The notes under the pieces are model-generated. The model made no database searches. It was not told the origin of the DNA and saw only the letters and a program-made list of their open reading frames with translations. From Actinomycetes bacterium (lineage in GTDB: Bacteria > Actinomycetota > Acidimicrobiia > Acidimicrobiales > Acidimicrobiaceae), in assembly GCA_021844725.1 (NCBI GenBank), contig JAKBSX010000216.1, positions 1 to 5,886 of the forward strand: a stretch of DNA of 5,886 nucleotides. Direction: 5' to 3'. Position numbers and translations under genes: made by a program. The first letter of the stretch is position 1, and every line of letters begins with the position of its first letter. Shown here piece by piece: positions 1-5,886 of this stretch.

Positions 1-341
1 TCCCAGTCCATCACAATTTTCTTTCCGCCGATAAATTTGGGAGCAGACAGCATAAGGGAAGTGATTGGATAGGCTTTGTTTACGTGCATTAATTGAAAAT
101 CTCTGGATTTCCTAACGAGTTTCATCAAGTTCTGAGGAAACATCTGTTCAAACGGTTCATCCCAGTAAGTAACCTTCCCGTGGAACTCTGAGCTCATACG
201 ATCACTTTCTGAGATAGATAATGGCCGCCGTATCATGAACTCAACTCTGTGCCCTGCAATAGAAAGTTGCTTACCCAGTCCCTGCTGCCTCAGGCAACTT
301 GCGGCTGTGGGTTTCAGGTGGTTCACAAAGAGTATGTTCAT
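1..341 (-). CDS. Glycosyltransferase, GT-B fold (GT4-like), N-terminal part, cut by window edge
   Basis: Reading the minus strand from an ATG at 341-339 gives 113 open codons that run off the left edge, so only the N-terminal half-domain is visible. The protein opens with MNILFVNHLKP, the first beta strand typical of GT4 glycosyltransferases. This is followed by a helix (RQQGLGKQLSIAGHRVEF) in the usual first Rossmann-fold pattern. Near the edge it reads GGKKIVMDW, which resembles the strand entering the D-W-containing segment of archaeal and bacterial surface-glycan transferases. This half normally binds the acceptor; the nucleotide-sugar-binding half lies outside the window. The gene is divergent from the glycosyltransferase pair at 624-2694. 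The family call is recognition by eye. The acceptor and sugar cannot be told. Confidence 0.8.
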   Translation of the reverse strand, partial: MNILFVNHLKPTAASCLRQQGLGKQLSIAGHRVEFMIRRPLSISESDRMSSEFHGKVTYWDEPFEQMFPQNLMKLVRKSRDFQLMHVNKAYPITSLMLSAPKFIGGKKIVMDW

Positions 342-623
342 CCTAGTCTCAATTCGTTCCTAGACGGACCAGGAAACCTACACTCAAATTAGTTTCTTTG
401 CGAATTCAAGTCTGAAAATTTGATGAAAGAATCTCTTGACCTTGCACCGCAACTACAATTTTACCTTATAAGCGAAGGGTGTGTAGATATCGGATTACAT
501 GCAAACTATCATTTTTTCAAATGAAATCGTTGAAAGCGTAGAGAAGTGTTGAACCTATATCGGTACCTGATATACAATCTCTAACGCTAACAATAAATCA
601 GTTCTGGAGAGAATTTGATATAA
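342..623. other. Divergent intergenic region between glycosyltransferase genes
   Basis: This stretch of about 280 bp lies between the minus-strand gene (start at 341) and the plus-strand gene at 624, so it should hold promoters for both. It is AT-leaning and no frame looks strongly coding. TATA-like possibilities for the plus strand are gatataca at 569-576 and cctatat at 554-560; neither is convincing. A 33-codon ATG ORF at 423-524 has no recognisable content. In the frame that ends at the TGA of 632-634, codons are open from 542 and finish with FWREFDIID, which resembles a GT-B N-domain strand. This may be a decayed 5' part of the next gene. Confidence 0.5.
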
Positions 624-1448
624 TTGACCAATGACATCACAATAACCGGAAGTGCTGCCGCAAGACTTGTTAGCACAGCAACTCATTATGGATTTGAGGA
701 GGTCGTTCCCAATGCGTGCGATTCTATAATTGCTGTAAGCAACATTCTGGTTGAGAGGGCCAGAAAGAAAGGTATACCGAGTGAACGTATCTCATACGTT
801 CCAAACGGGTATGACGAAACCCTATTTAACCCTAAGCTTTCTGGAGCGAGTATAAGGTTAAAGCACGATCTCGGATCACGCCCTACGGTCATTTTCATCA
901 GCGCTCTTCATTCCTATGAAGGCGAGAATTTCACAAAGATTTTTGACTCTATGAAACTCGTTGTCGAAAAAATTCCAGATGCGGTGCTAGAGATAGCGGG
1001 ACAGGGTGAAATAGGCAAAATATTCGAATACGTCAAGAAACTAGGAATCGAAAGAAATTTTGTTTATCTTGGATTTATTCCTCACTCCAAAATTGCCGAG
1101 GCGATTGCAAGTGCCGATGTTGCAGTTCACATACTTAGGGACACGATCTACTTTAGATCCTCCAGTCCAATGGTCGTTCCTGAATACATGGCGATGGGAA
1201 AGCCCGTCATCGCTTCAGACATTGGTGAACTATCTGTCATGCTCAAGGATGATGCAGGCATACTGGTAAAAGATCAAACGCCTAGAGCATTTAGCGAGGC
1301 GATTGTTAGATTGTTGAACGATTCAAAGACTAGGCGAAAAGTTGGAATGGCCGCTCTCGAAAGGGCTTCGAGGATGTATTCGTACAGGATATTGGCTAGA
1401 CAGGTCGAAGAAGCTTACCAAAGGGCGCTAGAATCAAGAAAGCATTGA
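624..1448 (+). CDS. Glycosyltransferase GT4-like, C-terminal domain only (probably 5'-truncated)
   Basis: This 274-residue product matches only the back part of a GT-B glycosyltransferase; family members usually have roughly 350-420 residues. Residues about 20-45 (FEEVVPNACDSIIAVSN) are the inter-domain region, with the VPNG motif at 59-62. Residues about 84-270 form the nucleotide-sugar-binding domain, with SSPMVVPEYMAMGKPVIASD around the glutamate at 187. The first glutamate of the EX7E motif is absent, as in some GT4 subfamilies, and the Arg/Lys pair of the usual GR..KG loop is not seen. The acceptor-binding N-domain is missing. The only usable start is TTG at 624, directly after an in-frame TAA, with a weak ggaga at 606-610. 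It lies 34 bp before the next glycosyltransferase gene, so co-transcription is likely. It may be a pseudogene, or a stand-alone half protein working with a partner. The domain call is firm; activity is doubtful. Confidence 0.7.
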   Translation: MTNDITITGSAAARLVSTATHYGFEEVVPNACDSIIAVSNILVERARKKGIPSERISYVPNGYDETLFNPKLSGASIRLKHDLGSRPTVIFISALHSYEGENFTKIFDSMKLVVEKIPDAVLEIAGQGEIGKIFEYVKKLGIERNFVYLGFIPHSKIAEAIASADVAVHILRDTIYFRSSSPMVVPEYMAMGKPVIASDIGELSVMLKDDAGILVKDQTPRAFSEAIVRLLNDSKTRRKVGMAALERASRMYSYRILARQVEEAYQRALESRKH

Positions 1449-1469
1449 CCGGACAACGATAATCTGCAA

Positions 1470-1474
1470 GAGGA
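1470..1474 (+). promoter_or_regulatory. Shine-Dalgarno-like site for the TTG start at 1483
   Basis: The bases gagga lie 8 nt upstream of TTG 1483, a good spacing. They support this TTG as the start, as does the protein beginning KDLRVCLVSYEFPP, which is where GT4 proteins normally begin. There is no ATG nearby in frame. Confidence 0.55.
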
Positions 1475-1482
1475 AGATACTG

Positions 1483-2694
1483 TTGAAGGACTTGCGAGTT
1501 TGTCTTGTTTCATACGAATTCCCTCCCTATCAGGGCGGAGAAGGTTCCTACACAAGAGATCTCATGAATTCGCTTAAACGCCAGGGTGTTGGTGTGACTT
1601 TGGTATCACCAGACTGGTCAAAGCAATACTCGAAGGACCATGACAAATCAGTTGAATCAATCATACATGTAAATCCGATTATGTTGCCAGGCCTAAAGAC
1701 AACGAGTTTCATGATCAGGGCAAATCGAAAAGTTAGAGAGTTGGTCAAAGATTTTGACATCGTCCATTATACGAACGACTATTGTGGATTTTCACTATCT
1801 CGTGCTCAGTTAGGTACCCCTGTATTTGCGACCATTCATCACACTCATGCATTGGAATTTGCCTCTACTGCCGAATTTGCAAAACAAAAGAAAGGATTTT
1901 TCAGCAGCTTACGTTACTCAATCTCGCAGAAAGCCCTGGCCAGGTTGGAGAGAAGTACGCTTGAAAAAGCAGACATTGTTGTAGCAGTTAGCGGCTTTAC
2001 CGCAAAGAACGCAATAGACCTGTATCCCTCCCTTAAGGAGAGAATGCGCGTTGTCTTGAATTCAGTTGATGAAAGGAGATTTTCTCCCCAGGCAGACGGA
2101 AGCAGTTTTCGATCAAGGTTAGGACTAGGTCAAGAGCCAACCGTGCTATACGTAGGTCGTTTTGCTCGAAGCAAAGGGGTTGAATATTTGGTTGAAGCAT
2201 TCCAAGCGGTGGTGAAGAAAATTCCTGATGCCAAGCTTGTGCTTGTAGGATCTGGAACAACTGAGACAGAAAAAAGCCTTGAAACTTTAGTTCATGATTT
2301 AGGGCTATCTTCTTCAATAATCCGAGCTGGCAAGGTGGGCGACGAAGATCTCCCACGCGTTTACGCATCCTCAGACGTGTTAGTCTTACCATCTTTGGTT
2401 GAAGGGTTCGGACTGGTCCTTCTTGAAGCAATGTCCGTAGGTAAACCCGTCATAAGCACATCTGTGGGCCCAACGCCTGAGTTAATCTCCGACTCTGAGG
2501 AGGGGATACTAGTTCCCAGAGGGGATTCAAACGCTCTTGCTACAGCCATTCTCACAGTTCTAGAAGACAAGTCGCTAGCAAAGAAGATGGGTGAGAAAGG
2601 GAGACAAAGAGTTCTAAAAAGTTTCACTTTTGAAAGATGGTCAGAGCAGATGACTCAATTGTATGAGAGCCAACTAATGAAGCGCTCATCGTGA
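1483..2694 (+). CDS. Glycosyltransferase family 4 (GT-B fold), full length
   Basis: This is a complete 403-residue retaining-type GT4 enzyme. It should move a sugar from a nucleotide-sugar donor to a glycan or lipid acceptor at the cytoplasmic membrane face. The N-domain shows the first strand RVCLVSYEFPP and the glycine loop GGEG at 18-21. It also has FDIVHYTN, and THIS-type strand TIHHTH at 117-122 with histidines near the position used by PimA-type enzymes. The C-domain begins around residue 215. It carries VGRFARSKG, with the donor-phosphate-binding Arg226 and Lys231, and the EX7E motif EGFGLVLLE with Glu307 and Glu315. PVISTSVGPTPELI follows. All key residues are present, so it is probably active. 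It follows the truncated glycosyltransferase by 34 bp on the same strand, suggesting one transcript. The exact sugar and acceptor cannot be read from sequence; surface polysaccharide or glycolipid synthesis is the likely setting. Confidence 0.92.
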   Translation: MKDLRVCLVSYEFPPYQGGEGSYTRDLMNSLKRQGVGVTLVSPDWSKQYSKDHDKSVESIIHVNPIMLPGLKTTSFMIRANRKVRELVKDFDIVHYTNDYCGFSLSRAQLGTPVFATIHHTHALEFASTAEFAKQKKGFFSSLRYSISQKALARLERSTLEKADIVVAVSGFTAKNAIDLYPSLKERMRVVLNSVDERRFSPQADGSSFRSRLGLGQEPTVLYVGRFARSKGVEYLVEAFQAVVKKIPDAKLVLVGSGTTETEKSLETLVHDLGLSSSIIRAGKVGDEDLPRVYASSDVLVLPSLVEGFGLVLLEAMSVGKPVISTSVGPTPELISDSEEGILVPRGDSNALATAILTVLEDKSLAKKMGEKGRQRVLKSFTFERWSEQMTQLYESQLMKRSS

Positions 2695-2760
2695 TTCCTC
2701 CAAGAGCACTAAACAAGTTAACAATTTGGTCTCAAAAATTCTAGTCTTCAATAGTTAAGA

Positions 2761-2845
2761 TGCAGAACAGAAGAAGGAGCCGACAGACTGCATTGCCATG
2801 CCAGTCTATGACTCCCGTAATTTAGCCCCTCCTTTCTGTTCTGCA
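2761..2845. ncRNA. Candidate structured RNA or inverted-repeat element
   Basis: The arms 2761-2772 (tgcagaacagaa) and 2834-2845 pair perfectly over 12 bp. After a 2-nt GA bulge on the left arm, 2775-2779 pairs with 2829-2833 for five more. Inside, 2785-2793 pairs with 2798-2807 (agactgcat against atg-c-cagtct), giving nine pairs with one bulged C and a TGCC tetraloop. The ggag at 2776-2779 could instead pair with ctcc at 2812-2815, so two alternative folds are possible. The element lies 66 bp after the glycosyltransferase stop and well upstream of the promoter at 2945-2961. It could be a 3'-UTR structure, a small RNA, or a tiny mobile inverted-repeat element; no clear target-site duplication is seen. 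Strand is unknown because the arms are nearly symmetric. It shows no tRNA, C/D or H/ACA signature. Confidence 0.5.
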
Positions 2846-2859
2846 ATTAGACCTCTAGC

Positions 2860-2880
2860 AATTCAAGGTACTTGAATTTT
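2860..2880 (+). terminator. Short hairpin with T-run, possible terminator
   Basis: The arms aattcaag (2860-2867) and cttgaatt (2871-2878) pair over 8 bp around a GTA loop and run into a tttt tract (2877-2880). It sits between the structured element and the downstream promoter, so it could end transcripts coming from the glycosyltransferase genes. As near-palindromic DNA it could also be a protein-binding site. Archaeal termination does not need a hairpin, so the role is uncertain. Confidence 0.35.
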
Positions 2881-2902
2881 CAAACCGTTATCCATGATAT
2901 TC

Positions 2903-2937
2903 TTGCTCCGGTTTTTGCAAAATGGCTGTTGGAGCAA
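2903..2937. repeat. 7-bp inverted repeat upstream of regulator promoter
   Basis: ttgctcc (2903-2909) and ggagcaa (2931-2937) are perfect inverse copies 21 nt apart, just upstream of the TATA box at 2952-2961. The position suits a dimeric regulator, possibly the winged-helix product of the next gene acting on itself. The spacing and the idea of autoregulation are inference. Confidence 0.35.
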
Positions 2938-2944
2938 ATTTAAG

Positions 2945-2961
2945 GCGCGCCTATATTTATA
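2945..2961 (+). promoter_or_regulatory. Archaeal TATA box with GC-rich BRE-like element
   Basis: tatatttata (2952-2961) is the best TATA-box match in the window. It is directly preceded by gcgcgcc (2945-2951), which fits the eukaryotic upstream BRE pattern SSRCGCC. Known archaeal BREs are usually purine- and A-rich. Transcription would be expected to begin about 25 nt past the box, around 2981-2985. That leaves an untranslated leader of about 75 nt before ATG 3058. A weaker TATA-like gtatat at 3021-3026 would instead give an almost leaderless transcript. Confidence 0.6.
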
Positions 2962-3057
2962 GTAGGTTTCCTATTTCAAAGACCCAACGCCTAGATCTTG
3001 TGATAAAACGGATAAACTACGTATATCTCACGATTTGATTGTCTGCCTCTTGCTCTA

Positions 3058-3984
3058 ATGCATACCAGCGATGCCTCAAGCATGGAATCAAGAACTCAGA
3101 GCGAGCAACTGCAGAGGTTCTTGTCAGCCCTGTCAAACAAAGACTCTCTTCTGGTCTTTGAGCTAGCATCGCGAGGCGCCATTGCATCAAACACTGCATT
3201 TCAAATGATGAAGATTTCAAGGGCTAAATACCACAGAAAGCTACGCGAGCTTGTTGAGCTTGGTCTTATCCTTAAGGATGAGGAAGGGGCATACAGGCAG
3301 ACGCCCATAGGGGAAATCATCTACCAAATTCACGTAGTGACGCTCCGCCGAATTGCAGCAGATACAAACCTGCTCCGGATGATGGTCAAATTCAATTTAA
3401 AGAACAAGTCGTCAAACAAGAATTTCGAGGGAGTGGTTAGAGAAATCACGCGAGAGGTTATTGCAAGAAGCGATCCAGGACTTTGGGCCCTGAGCCAGCT
3501 AAGATTGACTGAAACCTTGGAGCATTATTTCGCTAGCGTTATCAATCTCGTCTCCAACACGAAAAATGAACTCTATCTTGTGGCTAGAAGTGTCGAGCTT
3601 CCCATGATCGATGCACTAATCGCAGCAGTCGAAAGGAGCGTAAAGATAAATTTCGTATACACAGATTGGGGAGGCTTTTACTCAAAGAGTAGCGTTGACC
3701 CGATTGATGATTTACTTAACGCGGCATCTAAGAACAATCCATCTGCAGCGAAGTTGTCTAATAGCGCTCCCGGGATCTCCATCAAGAGAGTTGAAACTCA
3801 TTATGGCTTTGTAGTGTCCGACAATCGACATGTAATGCTAGAAATAGCCGATCCTCAGGATTCTAAATCCTTTATTGGCGGAATCGGGCTCGAGAACGAA
3901 CTAGTCGCAAATAGATTGATTGCTTACTACGCAAAACTAGTGCAGAAACCTCAACTACGACAGAATTCATCCAGACTGAGCTAG
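3058..3984 (+). CDS. Winged-helix transcriptional regulator with C-terminal sensor-like domain (TrmB/FilR1-like)
   Basis: The product has 308 residues. Residues about 30-90 form a winged helix-turn-helix: the KISRAKYHRKLRELVELGLILKD stretch supplies the recognition helix and the following turn, then a wing reading EEGAYRQTPIGEIIYQ. A helical linker (about 90-165) follows. The C-terminal domain (about 170-300) includes NELYLVARSVELPMIDALIAA and, from residue 246, ETHYGFVVSDNRHVMLEIAD. This resembles the effector domains of archaeal FilR1/TrmB-type or phospholipase D-like regulators. It probably binds DNA as a dimer in the cytoplasm; the ligand is unknown. Start ATG 3058 is chosen because an in-frame stop lies at 3013 and no other start intervenes. 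ATG 3082 (Met9) is an alternative. It has its own strong promoter and inverted repeats upstream, consistent with separate, possibly self-controlled expression. No helix long enough for a membrane span is seen. Confidence 0.75.
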   Translation: MHTSDASSMESRTQSEQLQRFLSALSNKDSLLVFELASRGAIASNTAFQMMKISRAKYHRKLRELVELGLILKDEEGAYRQTPIGEIIYQIHVVTLRRIAADTNLLRMMVKFNLKNKSSNKNFEGVVREITREVIARSDPGLWALSQLRLTETLEHYFASVINLVSNTKNELYLVARSVELPMIDALIAAVERSVKINFVYTDWGGFYSKSSVDPIDDLLNAASKNNPSAAKLSNSAPGISIKRVETHYGFVVSDNRHVMLEIADPQDSKSFIGGIGLENELVANRLIAYYAKLVQKPQLRQNSSRLS

Positions 3985-4031
3985 CGCTCCTCAAAGCTAA
4001 CCATTCTCACTTTCTGAGATTTAATCATGCT

Positions 4032-4050
4032 TGAAACGTGTTTCATTTCT
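4032..4050 (+). terminator. Palindrome followed by T-rich stretch after regulator gene
   Basis: tgaaac (4032-4037) and gtttca (4040-4045) are perfect inverse copies 2 bp apart, followed by tttct. It lies 48 bp after the regulator stop. It may mark the 3' end of that transcript. A near-perfect 14-bp palindrome is equally suited to being a DNA-binding site for a dimeric regulator. Confidence 0.3.
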
Positions 4051-4095
4051 TGAGACTTGCCGCATTACCTTCGAACTCGAAACATTCTAGATCAG

Positions 4096-4168
4096 GTCTC
4101 AGCTCTTGAGACACCATCAAAATGCGCCCGACCAGGTTTGTTCACGCTCAATTTGAGTGAGAAACCTG
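4096..4168 (+). ncRNA. Tandem hairpins, candidate structured RNA
   Basis: The first hairpin pairs gtctca (4096-4101) with tgagac (4107-4112) around a 5-nt loop. The second pairs caggttt (4133-4139) with aaacctg (4162-4168). It continues after a small internal loop with tcac (4142-4145) against gtga (4157-4160), then tca (4148-4150) against tga (4154-4156), with a 3-nt loop. Together the second stem has 14 pairs in 36 nt. The two lie in the gap between the regulator and the TFB-like gene. They could be a small RNA or part of a long leader; no known RNA family is recognised. Confidence 0.35.
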
Positions 4169-4499
4169 CCCGGATACGAGAATTTGTAACCCTAGCACAA
4201 CTCACGCAGTTTAGAAGAGAATATTTTGAACCAATACATCTCCGCAACTTCGATGTAGATTGGGGAAAATTCCCTATACAAAAGAAAATTACCGAAGGTG
4301 TGAGTTAGCGATCCACAAGACATATGCCTTGATTGTGCTGAGCATCGTACTTTTGCGTCTTTTAAACCATAACTCTAAACACATGAATGAGATAATTGCT
4401 CTTTTTCATCTTCAGTACTCAATGGACGATTGTTCTACAGCACGCTCCTTCTTTCAATGTGGATGAAGGAACTTTGTTAGTAGCCGGAGCCTAGATCAA

Positions 4500-5867
4500 T
4501 TGCAACTTGGCGATATTGATTTGCACGGGAAGATAGATGTCCGATGTCCTGTCTGCAATGCGAAGACGGACAATCTCACATGCAAAACACACGGTAGCAT
4601 CTGCGAAAGCTGCGGCACACTTTACAATGGCAAATATTGTACTGATTGTTTTACTTCTGATCTCGCAGTACCGACGAAGAAGGTTGCCGCTGGTAGCGTC
4701 GGATTGGGCGAAGGCCGTATACCTCAATCCGGTTACAGATACATAACCGGTCATGGACAACTCTCAAAAAGAGAGATCAATATACTCCAGGCGGCAAGCG
4801 CAGAAGAACCATCGAGACTAAAGATACACAGAAAAGCTGAGGCTGCAATCAGGTGGCTCGCACTTCCTCGAAATACCGAGATTGGTTTGCTCGAAACTGT
4901 GGAAAGAAAAGCGATTTCAATAGCCTCACGCTTGAGAATGGAGGCAGGTCATCCGACTCGAGTTTCAAGCGAAAAAGTAGTTGCGTATTCACTTCTTATC
5001 ATGGCAAAACAAATAGGCAAAACTATAGTCGAGGTCCAAGAATCTCTTGCAAGAGCCGGATTCAATATCAAGCTCCAACAATTATCTTTCAGAATCGCTG
5101 TCCCGTTTGTATCGAACATCTCTTCAGTTAACATGTATGTCAATGGATGGAAAAGAGACTCTAAATTATTCAAACCGAAAGAAGTAGGCGAGGGTCCTCT
5201 GGGGAAAGAGTACGCTGTGAGTGTCCAGACATTTCTTTCGGATGCAATAGACCAGAACGGTACGCTATCTCAAACTTGTAAAGTGCACTTTGAGAATGCG
5301 CTAGTGCTGGCGAAGGAGTCGGCCATCATAGGCCACACCTCATCACAAACCATGCTTTCTGACAGAACTATCAACACATCAAGAAATGATTATTCGACCG
5401 TTTGGATCAAGCTTGAGTCAAAGAGATGTTTTGCCCTTTTCAAATCTATCAACAGGATGCTCGAAAAATCAATCGAAGCAAAGGACAACGATGGGGGATC
5501 AGATGAGATAGGGAATTCCGTAAGACGACATCTCTCCCTACCTTCAAAGAAATTTCCTGCTAGCGCTGCCTTGATGCGGAAGGCTCATTGCTTGGACAAA
5601 TTCGAGAGAAGGAGCGTTGAATTGTTTCGCGAATCCTTGAACAATTCCAACGGTAAGTCACGTCGAACTCTTGCAAGGCAAGTTTTGTTTCAAGCTGACA
5701 AGGAAATTTTTGCATCACTTCCAAAGCCCGTAAGACAATACATGAAAGGATACATCACGACTCTTCCTCTCAAAAGGAAAGATAGAAGCTATGTGGGAAT
5801 AAAGGGACTTGTGATACCAGGAGAAGTGCTCGGAATCGATTCAAACTGGAGCTCCCTAGAGAACTAG
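4500..5867 (+). CDS. Divergent TFIIB-like (TFB) transcription initiation factor with unusual C-terminus
   Basis: The product has 455 residues, against roughly 300 for a typical archaeal TFB. Residues 16-38 form a canonical TFIIB zinc ribbon, C-x2-C-x15-C-x2-C (CPVC, then CESCG). Cys28 with His31, and CTDC at 47-50, could bind a second metal. A linker leads to a first cyclin-like repeat at about 92-205, with LALPRN at 120-125 and SSEKVVAYSLLIMAKQIGKT matching the usual TFB helices. A second repeat seems to begin near residue 238 but loses resemblance after about 290. Residues 291-455 are basic (many K/R) and unrecognised. TFBs recruit RNA polymerase to TBP-bound promoters. TTG 4500 is chosen because the frame is closed at 4464 and no ATG precedes the ribbon; ggag at 4486-4489 lies 10 nt upstream. 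TTG 4521 is also possible. The ribbon and first cyclin are well supported. Function as a general factor, rather than a specialised or defective one, is uncertain. Confidence 0.7.
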   Translation: MQLGDIDLHGKIDVRCPVCNAKTDNLTCKTHGSICESCGTLYNGKYCTDCFTSDLAVPTKKVAAGSVGLGEGRIPQSGYRYITGHGQLSKREINILQAASAEEPSRLKIHRKAEAAIRWLALPRNTEIGLLETVERKAISIASRLRMEAGHPTRVSSEKVVAYSLLIMAKQIGKTIVEVQESLARAGFNIKLQQLSFRIAVPFVSNISSVNMYVNGWKRDSKLFKPKEVGEGPLGKEYAVSVQTFLSDAIDQNGTLSQTCKVHFENALVLAKESAIIGHTSSQTMLSDRTINTSRNDYSTVWIKLESKRCFALFKSINRMLEKSIEAKDNDGGSDEIGNSVRRHLSLPSKKFPASAALMRKAHCLDKFERRSVELFRESLNNSNGKSRRTLARQVLFQADKEIFASLPKPVRQYMKGYITTLPLKRKDRSYVGIKGLVIPGEVLGIDSNWSSLEN

Positions 5868-5886
5868 GTTGGTGGCAGGATCAAAT

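Larger units (their letters stand above)
3985..4499. other. 515-bp intergenic region with hairpins and no convincing gene
   Basis: No frame shows recognisable protein. The longest ORF (TTG 4057 to 4308, 83 codons) has no ribosome site, no family resemblance, and overlaps strong hairpins. The region holds a palindrome at 4032-4045 and hairpins at 4096-4112 and 4133-4168. The 9-nt direct repeat tcttgagac occurs at 4048-4056 and 4104-4112. TATA-like sequences at 4275-4283 (tatacaaaa) and 4360-4366 (ttttaaa) could serve the downstream TFB-like gene or a small RNA. A weak inverted repeat, tccttc 4446-4451 with gaagga 4465-4470, lies just before that gene. Confidence 0.5.

Noticed and set aside
423..524. 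A 33-codon ATG ORF in the divergent intergenic region
   Set aside because: It is too short, has no ribosome site or family resemblance, and sits in AT-rich promoter-bearing DNA.
680..691. The 12-mer aactcattatgg is shared with 3795-3806, both coding for THYG
   Set aside because: The two proteins are unrelated and the match does not extend. It is best explained by chance.
2033..2431. A 132-codon minus-strand ORF inside the glycosyltransferase gene
   Set aside because: It lies wholly within a well-supported GT4 gene and has no recognisable protein features; it is a shadow frame.
2761..2845. tRNA, box C/D or box H/ACA RNA
   Set aside because: There is no cloverleaf with a T-arm motif, no RTGATGA/CTGA boxes, and no ACA three bases after the outer stem.
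4057..4308. An 83-codon ORF starting at TTG between the regulator and the TFB-like gene
   Set aside because: It has no ribosome-binding site, no recognisable domain, follows directly after a stop, and overlaps two clear hairpins. It is better treated as non-coding.
4260..4466. A 68-codon ATG ORF with a hydrophobic stretch (ALIVLSIVLLRLL)
   Set aside because: The stretch could suggest one membrane span, but the ORF overlaps the other doubtful frame, has no ribosome site, and lies in AT-rich DNA where such runs arise by chance.

Overview
The window looks archaeal. It encodes a divergent TFIIB-type initiation factor (TFB-like, zinc ribbon plus cyclin-like fold) and a winged-helix regulator of the TrmB/FilR1 kind that is common in archaea. 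It also has a strong archaeal TATA-box promoter, and several genes that appear to start at TTG. I favour a Thermoproteota archaeon, perhaps near Nitrososphaeria, because that group carries many TFB variants and many such winged-helix regulators. This placement is inference, not something the sequence proves.

Left part (1-2694), surface-glycan region. A minus-strand gene running off the left edge (1-341) gives the N-terminal half-domain of a GT-B glycosyltransferase. A divergent intergenic stretch (342-623) separates it from two plus-strand glycosyltransferase genes 34 bp apart. The first (624-1448) has only the C-terminal nucleotide-sugar-binding half and seems to have lost its N-terminal domain. 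The second (1483-2694) is a full-length, intact GT4 enzyme. Such clusters usually build extracellular polysaccharide, glycolipid or protein-linked glycans.

Middle part (2695-3057). This non-coding stretch is dense in inverted repeats. It holds an 85-nt element with long complementary arms and an internal hairpin (2761-2845), an 8-bp hairpin followed by T residues, a 7-bp inverted repeat, and a TATA box directly preceded by a GC-rich BRE-like sequence.

Right part (3058-5867), regulation. A 308-residue winged-helix regulator with a C-terminal sensor-like domain is followed by 515 bp with no convincing gene but several hairpins. Then comes a 455-residue TFB-like protein with a canonical TFIIB ribbon, one recognisable cyclin repeat, a poor second repeat, and a basic C-terminal extension that I do not recognise. 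Together the two proteins could form a local transcription-control module, possibly acting on the surface-glycan genes. That link rests only on proximity.
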